A DNA stretch of 42,105 nt from Fidelibacterota bacterium (lineage in GTDB: Bacteria > Fidelibacterota > Marinisomatia > Marinisomatales > TCS56). The translations under genes and the position numbers were made by a program. The notes under the pieces were generated by a model. The model was given only the letters and a program-made list of their open reading frames with translations, was not told the DNA's origin and did no database searches. Below, one piece after another: positions 10,566-19,513 of this stretch (its first letter is position 1; every line of letters begins with the position of its first letter). Location of the stretch: the NCBI GenBank assembly GCA_013203115.1, contig JABMQW010000208.1, positions 1 to 42,105 of the forward strand, written 5' to 3'.

Positions 10566-12269
10566 TTATTTAATCAAAATTAATTTTCGTGTTTCCGTTT
10601 GATCGCCCTGTTTTAGCCGTGCAAAATAAATACCTGAGGAATAATTACTGCCATTCCATTGGATGGTATATTCACCTGCCGTGAGCCATTCGTGGCGCAG
10701 TGCAGTCACAAGCTGTCCACGGAGATTTATGATTTCCAGCGTGATCACTCCATCCTGGTCCAAATGAATTGTCAGATTGGTGGCCGGATTGAATGGATTG
10801 GGGTAAGCTGGTAACAAGCCAAATTTCTGCGGCAATTCTTCGGGATCGGTGGTATCAAAATTGGTAAAATTGATTGCCGCCCAAACGTCAATAATGCCGT
10901 ATCCGTAAGCGGTATCAGGATGGTCAGCCTGGTCGGCGGTCATCATCAGGGCTTCCCTGACCTGTATAGGTGTCCATTCCGGATGGGCACTGAGAACAAT
11001 AGCGGCGGCTCCAGCTACCAGAGGAGTGGATAGCGAAGTCCCCGGTACAGAAACATAACCTGAACCAGTTGCACTGGCGCAGGCCGTGGCAACACCACGG
11101 GCACATACCTCCGGTTTAATACGCCCATCGTAAGTTGGTCCTCTGGAACTGAAACTGGCAATAATGCCATCAGCGTCGACTGCCCCGACCGCGATTACCG
11201 AATCAGCATCGGCGGGGGCAATAATATAGTTCCAAGCACTGCCGGCTTCGTTCCCTGCTGCCGTAACACAGACAATGCCAATGCTTACCGCATAATCGAT
11301 GGCATTGGTGGTTATCGCGGTATTTCCATCCATATCTTCGTAAGTATACCAGTCAAGGTATCCCAGGGATGAGGAAACCACATCGGCTCCCAAGGAATCC
11401 CCCCATTCCAAAGCAGCAACATAAAGATCCTCTTCCCACTGGATTTCCTGGTCTACAATCTCGGTTTTAGCCAGAAGGAACTGCGCGCCGAATGCCGGGC
11501 CGATCAGTTCACCCGGAGCATATCCCCCCAAGGCTGAAAATGTATAGGTTCCATGATTATGCTGAGAATAGTAATCACCGGCTTGATTTTCGACAACACT
11601 GTCAGAATTAATAAAATCCCAAGTAGCAACAATATCAAGCGAATCGAACACCGTATGAGCCAGATTGTAGCCCGTATCCACCATCAACACTCGTACACCT
11701 TGACCGTAATAACCATTGTTATGGGCAGTATGAGTATTGATTTGTTCAATTTGAGCCTGGGCATAACCATAGTCAAGATCGACAGGTTGAATCCGCGCTA
11801 CGGAAAAGGGCGGCAATTCCTGCGCCGGTTCGATGCTCCTGTAACTACCTAGGACCGGTTTGATTTGCTCAACGAATGATAATCGAGCCAATTCATCCAA
11901 TTGTTCCAAACTCGCGGCTACCGATACGGCATTCAACCAACGGCTCCGTACACGCAGGTCAGCACCGCTATTTCGGACGGCCTGCACATAATCCGCGACC
12001 AGCGGAATGTCCCGGAAAGTCACCGGGTTGACGGGGCGTACTTTTTGCCGGCGGACGATAGATCGCTCACAAAGCTGTACCCGGTTCAGAACACTATTCA
12101 ATGGACCAACCCCTTTATCAGTGAAATATATCCAGGCGTGAATTGAGCCATCTGTGCGCTGACCTGCTTTTAATTGTTCTGTCAGTAAATTAGTCGAAGC
12201 GCAAAGCGTCGAAACAGCAAACAGACTGTATAGCAGAATTAGTTTTATTAAATATCGTAAGGTGAACAT
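10566..12269 (-). CDS. S8 (subtilisin-like) serine peptidase with T9SS type A sorting domain
   Basis: Catalytic triad motifs VLMVDTGYN, HNHGTYTFSALGG, PGTSLSTPLVAGAAA; C-terminus AYPNPFNPATNLTI...SSGIYFARLKQGDQTETRKLILIK; N-terminal signal sequence. Confidence 0.93.
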   Translation of the reverse strand: MFTLRYLIKLILLYSLFAVSTLCASTNLLTEQLKAGQRTDGSIHAWIYFTDKGVGPLNSVLNRVQLCERSIVRRQKVRPVNPVTFRDIPLVADYVQAVRNSGADLRVRSRWLNAVSVAASLEQLDELARLSFVEQIKPVLGSYRSIEPAQELPPFSVARIQPVDLDYGYAQAQIEQINTHTAHNNGYYGQGVRVLMVDTGYNLAHTVFDSLDIVATWDFINSDSVVENQAGDYYSQHNHGTYTFSALGGYAPGELIGPAFGAQFLLAKTEIVDQEIQWEEDLYVAALEWGDSLGADVVSSSLGYLDWYTYEDMDGNTAITTNAIDYAVSIGIVCVTAAGNEAGSAWNYIIAPADADSVIAVGAVDADGIIASFSSRGPTYDGRIKPEVCARGVATACASATGSGYVSVPGTSLSTPLVAGAAAIVLSAHPEWTPIQVREALMMTADQADHPDTAYGYGIIDVWAAINFTNFDTTDPEELPQKFGLLPAYPNPFNPATNLTIHLDQDGVITLEIINLRGQLVTALRHEWLTAGEYTIQWNGSNYSSGIYFARLKQGDQTETRKLILIK

Positions 12270-12361
12270 TCCTTCAAATTATATTAAATATCATGCAAAA
12301 GGCAAATTATCTACCTTCTTATTTTATAACCTGTATTAATATCTGGCTGCGTTAAATAAAA

Positions 12362-13495
12362 TCAAGCTAATTGCAGATCGACAGCAATTGCATCAGCATA
12401 TAGCATTCCTTTTTCAGTCAATCTGACACAATCATTTTCCAACTTCAGATAGTTACCCCATTTCATAGCGCCCTGTTGGACCTGTTGGAGAACTTTTGAA
12501 CGCAATTTACCGGGAATGGCGCTGAGTTTAAATCCTTCCGCCAACCGCAAACCGAAACCAATTCGTTCGTTGGTTTGCTCATGGACAGTTAATACTTCGG
12601 TAGCCTGAATTGCTGATTGATCTGATTCGACCAGTTCCAGGTAATTCGCCAAATTGCGGACATTCCACCAACGTCGTCGACCATCGAAACCATGGGCTGA
12701 AGGACCGAATCCCAGGTAAGGTTCGATGCGCCAATAGTGCAGATTATGTCGGCATTCTTTCCCCGGACGGGCAAAATTGGAAATTTCATAACGGGGATAA
12801 CCATTTTCGGTTAGAAATTCACCAGTTCGCCGGAATAATTCCGCTCCCTCATCATCGGACGGCAACAAAACGCTCCCTGCTGCCACCAGATCGTGCAGCC
12901 GGGTGCCATTCTCCACCGTGAGCGTGTAACAAGACAAATGCGTGGGTTCGAACTCCAAGACAGTTTGCAGGTCATTGCGCCATTTTTCCCAATCCTGGCC
13001 GGGCAGACCGTAGATCAGATCACAACTAATGTCTTCGAAACCGGCACTCTGAGCAGAGATAATAGCGGCGCGGCTATCGACTGCAGTGTGAATACGGCTC
13101 AGAAAACGCAGATTATCATCATTAAATGATTGGATCCCCAGCGACAGACGGTTAACGCCCAACTCGCGCCAGGCATGTAGTTTGTCCTGATCAGCGCTAT
13201 CCGGGTTGGCTTCGATAGTCAATTCCCGCACAGCCGAAATATCAAATCGTTCGCTTAGAGCTAATAAAATTTGTTCCAATTGTTGGGGGGTGATCAGGCT
13301 GGGGGTACCACCTCCGAAGAAAATCGTATCGAATTGCCAACCGGAAATATCAGACGGCCAGTGTTCAATTTCGTTGAGCAGAGCCTCGATAAAGCGGGGG
13401 ATCAACTGCTCTTGCCGGGCAACCGAATAAAAATCACAGTAAATGCATTTGGCCCGGCAGAAGGGGAAATGAATATAAATCCCTGCTTTAATCAT
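12362..13495 (-). CDS. hemW: radical SAM heme chaperone HemW / coproporphyrinogen III oxidase-like
   Basis: GIYIHFPFCRAKCIYCDFYS (CxxxCxxC), FFGGGTPSLI, GIQSFND. Start at 13495 (MIKAGIYIHF); the ORF track extension to 13747 overlaps the divergent gene. Confidence 0.93.
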   Translation of the reverse strand: MIKAGIYIHFPFCRAKCIYCDFYSVARQEQLIPRFIEALLNEIEHWPSDISGWQFDTIFFGGGTPSLITPQQLEQILLALSERFDISAVRELTIEANPDSADQDKLHAWRELGVNRLSLGIQSFNDDNLRFLSRIHTAVDSRAAIISAQSAGFEDISCDLIYGLPGQDWEKWRNDLQTVLEFEPTHLSCYTLTVENGTRLHDLVAAGSVLLPSDDEGAELFRRTGEFLTENGYPRYEISNFARPGKECRHNLHYWRIEPYLGFGPSAHGFDGRRRWWNVRNLANYLELVESDQSAIQATEVLTVHEQTNERIGFGLRLAEGFKLSAIPGKLRSKVLQQVQQGAMKWGNYLKLENDCVRLTEKGMLYADAIAVDLQLA

Positions 13496-13550
13496 TCCAA
13501 ATGATACGAATCTTTGACTTAAATTCCGCTTAAAAGAAGGAATTAATCGC

Positions 13551-14264
13551 ATGAAATTTAGACGCCGACTAGGGATAATCTTTATCGCGCTACTAACTGC
13601 GCTGGTAATCTGGCTCATGACCAACAGCAGTGATCCGGGGCAATTGCGGGTCGGGTTCGATATCGATGATACGGTCTTGTTCAGTCGCGCTATCTTTGTA
13701 AATCTACCTCCGGATAAACGCAATCCGATTGATTTTGGGTGGGTCAATGTACACGACTGGCAATACTCCCTGCTGATCGAACCGATGGCGGACCTGATCC
13801 ATTTTTATCGCGCCCATGGCCATCGAGTATATTTTATTACGGCCCGTCCGGGAATCAACGGTGACAGCGTAGCCCTGTTCCTAACCAAACAACTAGGCTT
13901 CCCGGTAATAAAAGGCAAGAACCTGTTTTTCGAACCAAAGGAAAATGTGGGCGATTACCGCTATACCACCAAACACCGGCAAATAAACAAGCTGGGGCTC
14001 GATATTTTTTACGGCGATTCCGACACCGACATCGTAGCGGCCATCAAAGCCGGGGTGCAGCCGGTACGGGTGGTGCGCCATCAATCCTCTATTAACCAGT
14101 ATGGCAAGAATTACTTTGGTGATACCACTGACGGTACAACCCAAAAAGCACCCTTCTCAGCCAACGACCTGCAGAAATTTTACCGTGGCTATGTAGGTAT
14201 GTTCGGCGAATCCATCTATCCCCTGATCTGGGATGGTCCGCCCAGCGAAAACGGACCAGAATAG
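13551..14264 (+). CDS. HAD-superfamily, class B acid phosphatase-like protein (AphA-like)
   Basis: N-terminal TM/signal anchor; VGFDIDDTVLFSRAIF, VYFITARPG, IFYGDSDTDIVAA. Confidence 0.82.
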   Translation: MKFRRRLGIIFIALLTALVIWLMTNSSDPGQLRVGFDIDDTVLFSRAIFVNLPPDKRNPIDFGWVNVHDWQYSLLIEPMADLIHFYRAHGHRVYFITARPGINGDSVALFLTKQLGFPVIKGKNLFFEPKENVGDYRYTTKHRQINKLGLDIFYGDSDTDIVAAIKAGVQPVRVVRHQSSINQYGKNYFGDTTDGTTQKAPFSANDLQKFYRGYVGMFGESIYPLIWDGPPSENGPE

Positions 14265-14273
14265 GTTACCAGT

Positions 14274-15482
14274 ATGCAGCAAATCAAACTGATTACAGTA
14301 ATATTTGCCAGTTTTGCGGGCTTTCTTATGGCAGCCGATATGGACTGGCAGGCTCAATTCCGGGCACGGATGGAGCGGCCTGATAAACTACCTGATGACC
14401 AAATTTCAGCAGCTACCATAACCCATCTGCGTTCTCGTTTGATGTTCCATATGCAAAAAGATTATTTATCGGCGGTAATGCAATTCCAGGATGTTCGATA
14501 CCTGGGAGCGGACCAGTCCAACTCAGGCTTGACCAAACCGGACAGTACTAATTTCGGTCTGCACCAGGTATATCTGAGCATCGACCAACTATTTTCACCA
14601 GGTTGGAAGCTGACCATTGGTCGTTTCGAAATGAATCTGGGCAACCAACGTCTATTCAGTCCCAATAATTGGAATAACTACGGCCGGTCATTTGATGGGT
14701 TCCGACTCCAAACCAGTGGACAACGGTACGGCGCCGGGGAAATCTTTTACTTGAAAGTCTACGAAGCCTTTTTAGACAATCTTAGCGACAATCATGACAC
14801 TGATATAAATGGTATTTACCTGCGTCCGGTCACATTGAATTTATCCGGATTGGGTTTGAATCGGTTGGAAATCTATGGCTACCAGGAAATCAACCGCGGT
14901 AATACCGCCCGTCGGATAAAACGCACCACTTACGGTTCACGGTTAATCCTCTCGTTATTGATCTTTGGCTTCGAGGTTGAAGGCGCCCGCCAAATAGGAA
15001 CAGATGACAATAATAATGATATTAATAGCTGGTTTTCGGTAGCTAATCTGGAAATCAAAACCAGATTTTTACCAATCATTAAAAAAATTACCATCGGTAG
15101 GGAATTTTATGCTGGTGACGATACCAGTACAATCTCCCGGGAAGGGTTTGCCAATCCTTACGGAGCTGGCCACAAGTTTCATGGTTATTTCGACGCCCAC
15201 AAATATTTTCGTGATAATCAGCAAACCGGCCTAAGTGAGTGGAATGTGAAACTGAATCTGACCTTTAAACCGCATATTAGTACGCTTATTCATTATCACA
15301 GTTTCAGCGAAGGATGGGAAAATGGCCGTAGGCTTGGTAATGAGCTTAATCTGGAATACATCCAAAAAATTGGTCAGTACGGCCGCTTTACCATGGGTTA
15401 TGCCATATATAATTACGGACCTGCTTCCGGTGAATCCGGTACCGGTGAGATTGCCTATACCGTATTATCAATTACGTTATAG
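14274..15482 (+). CDS. alginate-export-family / porin-like outer membrane beta-barrel
   Basis: Signal peptide; QVYLSIDQLFSPGWKLTIGRFEMNLGNQRLFSPNNWNNYGRSFDGFRLQ typical of alginate_exp domain; ends in alternating hydrophobic strand. Confidence 0.75.
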   Translation: MQQIKLITVIFASFAGFLMAADMDWQAQFRARMERPDKLPDDQISAATITHLRSRLMFHMQKDYLSAVMQFQDVRYLGADQSNSGLTKPDSTNFGLHQVYLSIDQLFSPGWKLTIGRFEMNLGNQRLFSPNNWNNYGRSFDGFRLQTSGQRYGAGEIFYLKVYEAFLDNLSDNHDTDINGIYLRPVTLNLSGLGLNRLEIYGYQEINRGNTARRIKRTTYGSRLILSLLIFGFEVEGARQIGTDDNNNDINSWFSVANLEIKTRFLPIIKKITIGREFYAGDDTSTISREGFANPYGAGHKFHGYFDAHKYFRDNQQTGLSEWNVKLNLTFKPHISTLIHYHSFSEGWENGRRLGNELNLEYIQKIGQYGRFTMGYAIYNYGPASGESGTGEIAYTVLSITL

Positions 15483-15703
15483 AATCACTGTGAACTATAA
15501 TCGACAATTCGTATTCACACCCATATACGTTGCTTGCTGGATCATAAAGATGAACCATGCAACACCTACAGCACTGAATAATGCCAACAAATAATCGACA
15601 AAAAATGAACTAATATTGATTTCTTTAAAATTAAGAGGTATTTTCAAACTGCAATTGTACATAGTGTTATTTTTGTTAGAACTAGGGGGCAGGTAATTGT
15701 TGT

Positions 15704-15814
15704 ATGCTTGAATATAAAATATTCAATCAGATGAGGAGTGAAAAGCTACTCAATGAAGCACAAAAACTCGCCCGGGAAAATAAACAGAGGCACGGTTTAA
15801 TAGCGGTCAATTAA
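15704..15814 (+). CDS. possible small ORF (36 aa)
   Basis: ATG..TAA encoding MLEYKIFNQMRSEKLLNEAQKLARENKQRHGLIAVN, with AGGGGGCAGG about 10 nt upstream of ATG; not in supplied ORF track. Confidence 0.25.
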   Translation: MLEYKIFNQMRSEKLLNEAQKLARENKQRHGLIAVN

Positions 15815-15985
15815 ATTTTTATACGTTAAATTAGTTCAACCCTGCGGATAACTGTGTTAGACAGTTCAGTCTTTTAAAACTGGTACAACCCAGTTAATCA
15901 TTTATCAATCGGTTCAGGTTTAAAATCGAACTCAGATCAAAGGTATTCGTGACCTGAATAAAAAGGGATAAGTTAGGAGCAAAAC

Positions 15986-16792
15986 GTGTCAGATAATTCA
16001 TATAAGATGATAAAAAGCCTTCTGGCGAGTTCAAAACCGGGAGACGTGCGACGAGGACTCAAATTAGTGCGGGAAGAAATTGCCCGGGAAGGTACGAATG
16101 AAGCTCGACCACTTTTTGAAATGGTAACTGCCATTTTCTATATTGATCCCCTTGATCGACCCGATCTGGTGCCGGTCATAGATGAGGCAATTAATCTGGT
16201 CGTTGGGTTTGGTAAATGGATCATACCAGTTTTGGTAGAGAATCTGGATGCCGGTGATTTTAAAGTCCAATTGGCCATTAGTCACGCTTTAGGGCGAATC
16301 GGCGCCGACGCGATCAAACCATTAATAAACGAATTTCACACTACTAATGAACCTACTATCCGAGCTTTCATCTTGTATGCTATGGGAAAAATCAAATCCC
16401 ATAAAATCGTACAAGCGCTACCCCTGATTATCGAAGCTGCCCAGTCCCCGGATCCCGAACTGCGAGACACAGCTACACGGGCAATCGGAAAACTGGTAGA
16501 ATCAATTCCACTTTCAGACCTTTCCGATGAACAGCGGCTGGCTCTGATTGAACGACTAACCCAGAATCTAGGTGACTCAAATGCAGGAATACGAGCTAAG
16601 GCAGTGCGTAGTTTCGGAAAACTCGCTAAGTACGGACATCTGACTTCCGATGAAAAAGAAAAACTTAACGCTTTATGCCAACTAATCCTGGGTATTGATG
16701 AAAACTTTGAGTGGGATCGGGCCTATATTGTCCGTAAGGAAGCCGAAGAAGCGCTTAATTACGTCAAGAACCAGATGAACCAAAAAAGATAA
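15986..16792 (+). CDS. HEAT-repeat protein
   Basis: Repeats such as FKVQLAISHALGRIGADAIKPLINEF, PELRDTATRAIGKL, AGIRAKAVRSFGKL. Confidence 0.8.
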   Translation: MSDNSYKMIKSLLASSKPGDVRRGLKLVREEIAREGTNEARPLFEMVTAIFYIDPLDRPDLVPVIDEAINLVVGFGKWIIPVLVENLDAGDFKVQLAISHALGRIGADAIKPLINEFHTTNEPTIRAFILYAMGKIKSHKIVQALPLIIEAAQSPDPELRDTATRAIGKLVESIPLSDLSDEQRLALIERLTQNLGDSNAGIRAKAVRSFGKLAKYGHLTSDEKEKLNALCQLILGIDENFEWDRAYIVRKEAEEALNYVKNQMNQKR

Positions 16793-16837
16793 ACAGGAAT
16801 TAAAGAATAGTTATCTATTGATTATTAAAGGATTCAA

Positions 16838-17218
16838 TTACTGGGATAGGTCGCTTAAATCATCCCGGATTAAAACCATGATGGCCGATTGGGGTACGAT
16901 CAGGTAGTTAGTCTGTTCGAATTTTACTTCGATAGCAGCCTTATTTAAAAATAAAGCATAATCACCTAATACAGCCTGGGTAGGAATATATTTAATTTCT
17001 TTCTGTCCCTCCTGCTGCCAGGGTTCTTTACCCAAATCATCCGGATTGCTGACCGGAATTCCCGGCCCTACTTCCACGATAATACCACCACGGATTTCCT
17101 GTCTCTCTAACACACTGGGCGGCAGGTAAAGCCCGGCAGCGGACTTTCGTTCGCCTTCATCCGGCCGGATCAGCACACGGTCACCAACAACAATGATCTG
17201 TTTATTCTTGTGACGCAT
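16838..17218 (-). CDS. GroES-like co-chaperonin (orphan)
   Basis: VVGDRVLIRPDEGERKSAAGLYLPPSVLERQEIRGGIIVEVGPG...GDYALFLNKAAIEVKFEQTNYLIVPQSAIMVLI; no groEL nearby. Confidence 0.8.
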   Translation of the reverse strand: MRHKNKQIIVVGDRVLIRPDEGERKSAAGLYLPPSVLERQEIRGGIIVEVGPGIPVSNPDDLGKEPWQQEGQKEIKYIPTQAVLGDYALFLNKAAIEVKFEQTNYLIVPQSAIMVLIRDDLSDLSQ

Positions 17219-17246
17219 AATGGAAATTAAATTATGTCACTAGATT

Positions 17247-17723
17247 TTGCATTCCATACTACCGATTGGTTTTTACCGCTTCCCTGACCGAATTTCAGCC
17301 GTGCCAATCAGTATCAAAATTATTACAACTCCAAGCGAAATGGATAAAGCCTTGGCCATTCGGCGGGTAGTATTTATTGAAGAGCAGCAGGTTCCGGAAG
17401 CAATCGAAATCGATGAGTTTGAGGATGACGCCACCTACATTCTATACACCATTGATAGGCAACCGGTGGGCACTGCCCGTTGGCGTTCCACTAATGAAGG
17501 TATCAAACTGGAGCGATTTGCAGTTTTAAAAAACCACCGTGGAATTGGGATTGGCACTGCCTTGCTGATATTTGTTTTACAACAAATTGATCAGAATCAG
17601 CCGGTTTATCTCAATTCTCAGACCTCAGTTATCGATTTTTACCTGAAATACAATTTTAAACCGGTTGGTGATATTTTTTACGAAGCTGGTATTCCCCACC
17701 AAAAAATGATACTTGCGAAATGA
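17247..17723 (+). CDS. GNAT family N-acetyltransferase
   Basis: AIRRVVFIEEQQVPEAIEIDEFEDDATYIL...ERFAVLKNHRGIGIGTALL. Start uncertain; GTG at 17301 is an alternative. Confidence 0.88.
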   Translation: MHSILPIGFYRFPDRISAVPISIKIITTPSEMDKALAIRRVVFIEEQQVPEAIEIDEFEDDATYILYTIDRQPVGTARWRSTNEGIKLERFAVLKNHRGIGIGTALLIFVLQQIDQNQPVYLNSQTSVIDFYLKYNFKPVGDIFYEAGIPHQKMILAK

Positions 17724-17837
17724 ATCCTGTCTTTTCCATGTTGCTATTCGGATTACTTTTTAACGGGCTAATAGACAAAAGTGGTTGCTAAAACGGCTGT
17801 AACTGCTAATAATGTTGGAATTAGGGGGATTCTATTT

Positions 17838-17978
17838 AAATTCATAATATTGCAAAACAGTTGACCTAATACAACAAAATTTATGACTAAATCAATTTAT
17901 CTATGATTGGTAAATTTCGTCTTTATTTATTGGCCTTATTTATTCATTTCCATTCTGATGGCAATGATATTTTTGCCT
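17838..17978 (+). pseudogene. 5' remnant of a paralogue of the MsbA-type ABC exporter at 23521, with its upstream region
   Basis: Frame from 17883 reads MTKSIYL*LVNFVFIYWPYLFISILMAMIFLP against MTKSIYIRLASFAFQYWPYLVISMLAAFIYVT; the 45 nt upstream match 36/45 without gaps to 23476-23520. Confidence 0.88.
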
Positions 17979-18240
17979 GATGTCTTTGAAGTATTTGATT
18001 TGAGCTGCAATAAATTGATCATGGGTTTGAAATGCTTTTTCTAACATACCGTCCAATTGTGATAATTTCTCAACTATAGGTTCCAAACGCCAGTTTGCGT
18101 AGTGAAGATCGTTTCTCACTGTTTAATTTATGAGCGTAACAATTCATTAAATATTATTATACCACATAAATATGTAATTAAATTTCGTCCAGTTTATAAA
18201 AGAAAATGGATTGAAAAAAAATAAACAGCGAAATCTTTGA

Positions 18241-19383
18241 ATGAATGTTCTTCTACTAGATAGCACGGTCATCAAAACTTGGTCAGGTGTGAATAAATGG
18301 ATGCTTATGACAGCCAAAGGACTGCGTGAACGGAGACATACGATTTACTGTGGTGGGAAATTAAACTCTCTGTTTACTGATGTCTGTAGTAAGGAAGGTT
18401 TTTGTACCTACTCTTTAAAATTCGGAATGGATTTCAACATTCTCAACGGCTATCGATTATCAAGAATTATTCGTCGTCATCAAATAAATGTTGTAATCGG
18501 ACACTATAATAAAGATGTTAAATTGGCCAGCATAGCCAGAATCTTCTTTAAGCCATTTATCATTATTGCACGTGCCGGGCTACCGAGCGTACACAATAAT
18601 TGGCGCTACCGTTTAACTTTTAAACGTATGGCTGATGGAGTTATTACAAATACGATTGCTATTAAAAAAAAGTATTTGTCCTACGGCTGGATGGAGGATG
18701 ATTTCATTCGCGTTATTCCTAATGGAATCGATCTCAACGTACCTACTGATTTTAACTTCAAAGACATCAGGCAAAAATATAATCTGCCGAAACAACGTCC
18801 GGTAATCGGAATTTTTGGCAGGTTGGAACCCCAAAAAAAGATAAATCTTTTTTTAGATGTCGCTAAAAACATACGGAACGAATATTCTGAAGCAATCTTT
18901 CTGATAGTTGGAGATGGATCCCTGAATGATAAAATTCAACAATATGCTTGTGATTTGGGTATTGATGATAGTGTAATAATGATGGGACATCAAAATAATC
19001 TCCATGCCATATATGCCTATTGCGACATTGTCTTACTTACTTCAGCCTATGAAGGAGTCCCAAATGTTCTCATCGAAGCGATGTTATTCAAAAGACCTGT
19101 TGTAGCCTTTGATGTCGGAGGCGTAAAGGAGCTAATACAATCCGGAAAAACAGGTATAGTGGTTCCCTTTAATGATGTGCAATCGATGACTAAAGAAACA
19201 TTAGAATTGATAAAGTCCGATGAAGTCCGCGAAAGCCTCGGGCGGGCGGCACAGAGCCATATAAAAGAGAATTATTCGATTGAGAAAATGGCTACCAGTA
19301 TTGAATACTATCTAAAGGAATTAATGGACCGTAAATCAAATGGTAAAAAAGGACCTCAAGCGGCGAACTCCATTAGGAATTGA
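18241..19383 (+). CDS. glycosyltransferase family 4
   Basis: GIFGRLEPQKKINLFLDVAKNI, ADLV-equivalent YCDIVLLTSAYEGVPNVLIEAMLFKRPVVAFDVGG. Confidence 0.92.
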   Translation: MNVLLLDSTVIKTWSGVNKWMLMTAKGLRERRHTIYCGGKLNSLFTDVCSKEGFCTYSLKFGMDFNILNGYRLSRIIRRHQINVVIGHYNKDVKLASIARIFFKPFIIIARAGLPSVHNNWRYRLTFKRMADGVITNTIAIKKKYLSYGWMEDDFIRVIPNGIDLNVPTDFNFKDIRQKYNLPKQRPVIGIFGRLEPQKKINLFLDVAKNIRNEYSEAIFLIVGDGSLNDKIQQYACDLGIDDSVIMMGHQNNLHAIYAYCDIVLLTSAYEGVPNVLIEAMLFKRPVVAFDVGGVKELIQSGKTGIVVPFNDVQSMTKETLELIKSDEVRESLGRAAQSHIKENYSIEKMATSIEYYLKELMDRKSNGKKGPQAANSIRN

Positions 19384-19513
19384 AGATTTTCAATGATAAA
19401 CTAGTTGTTTTGTATTCAACTTTGGGGGAGTCTGCCTCTTTATTTTACAGGGTGCTGATTAATCAAATTGAAGCTAGATAGTCTATTTCTTGTTAGATTG
19501 ACCGAGGTAATAT

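Noticed and set aside
13496-13747. N-terminal extension of the hemW ORF
   Set aside because: HemW family starts at MIKAGIYIHF (13495); the extension overlaps the divergent phosphatase gene and has no HemW homology signal.
17940-18119. Minus-strand GTG-start ORF (59 aa: VRNDLHYANWRLEPIVEKLSQLDGMLEKAFQTHDQFIAAQIKYFKDIRQKYHCHQNGNE)
   Set aside because: Protein-like and helical, but lacks a convincing SD, and its C-terminal codons overlap the exporter remnant on the opposite strand. Not enough to call a gene; worth a homology search.
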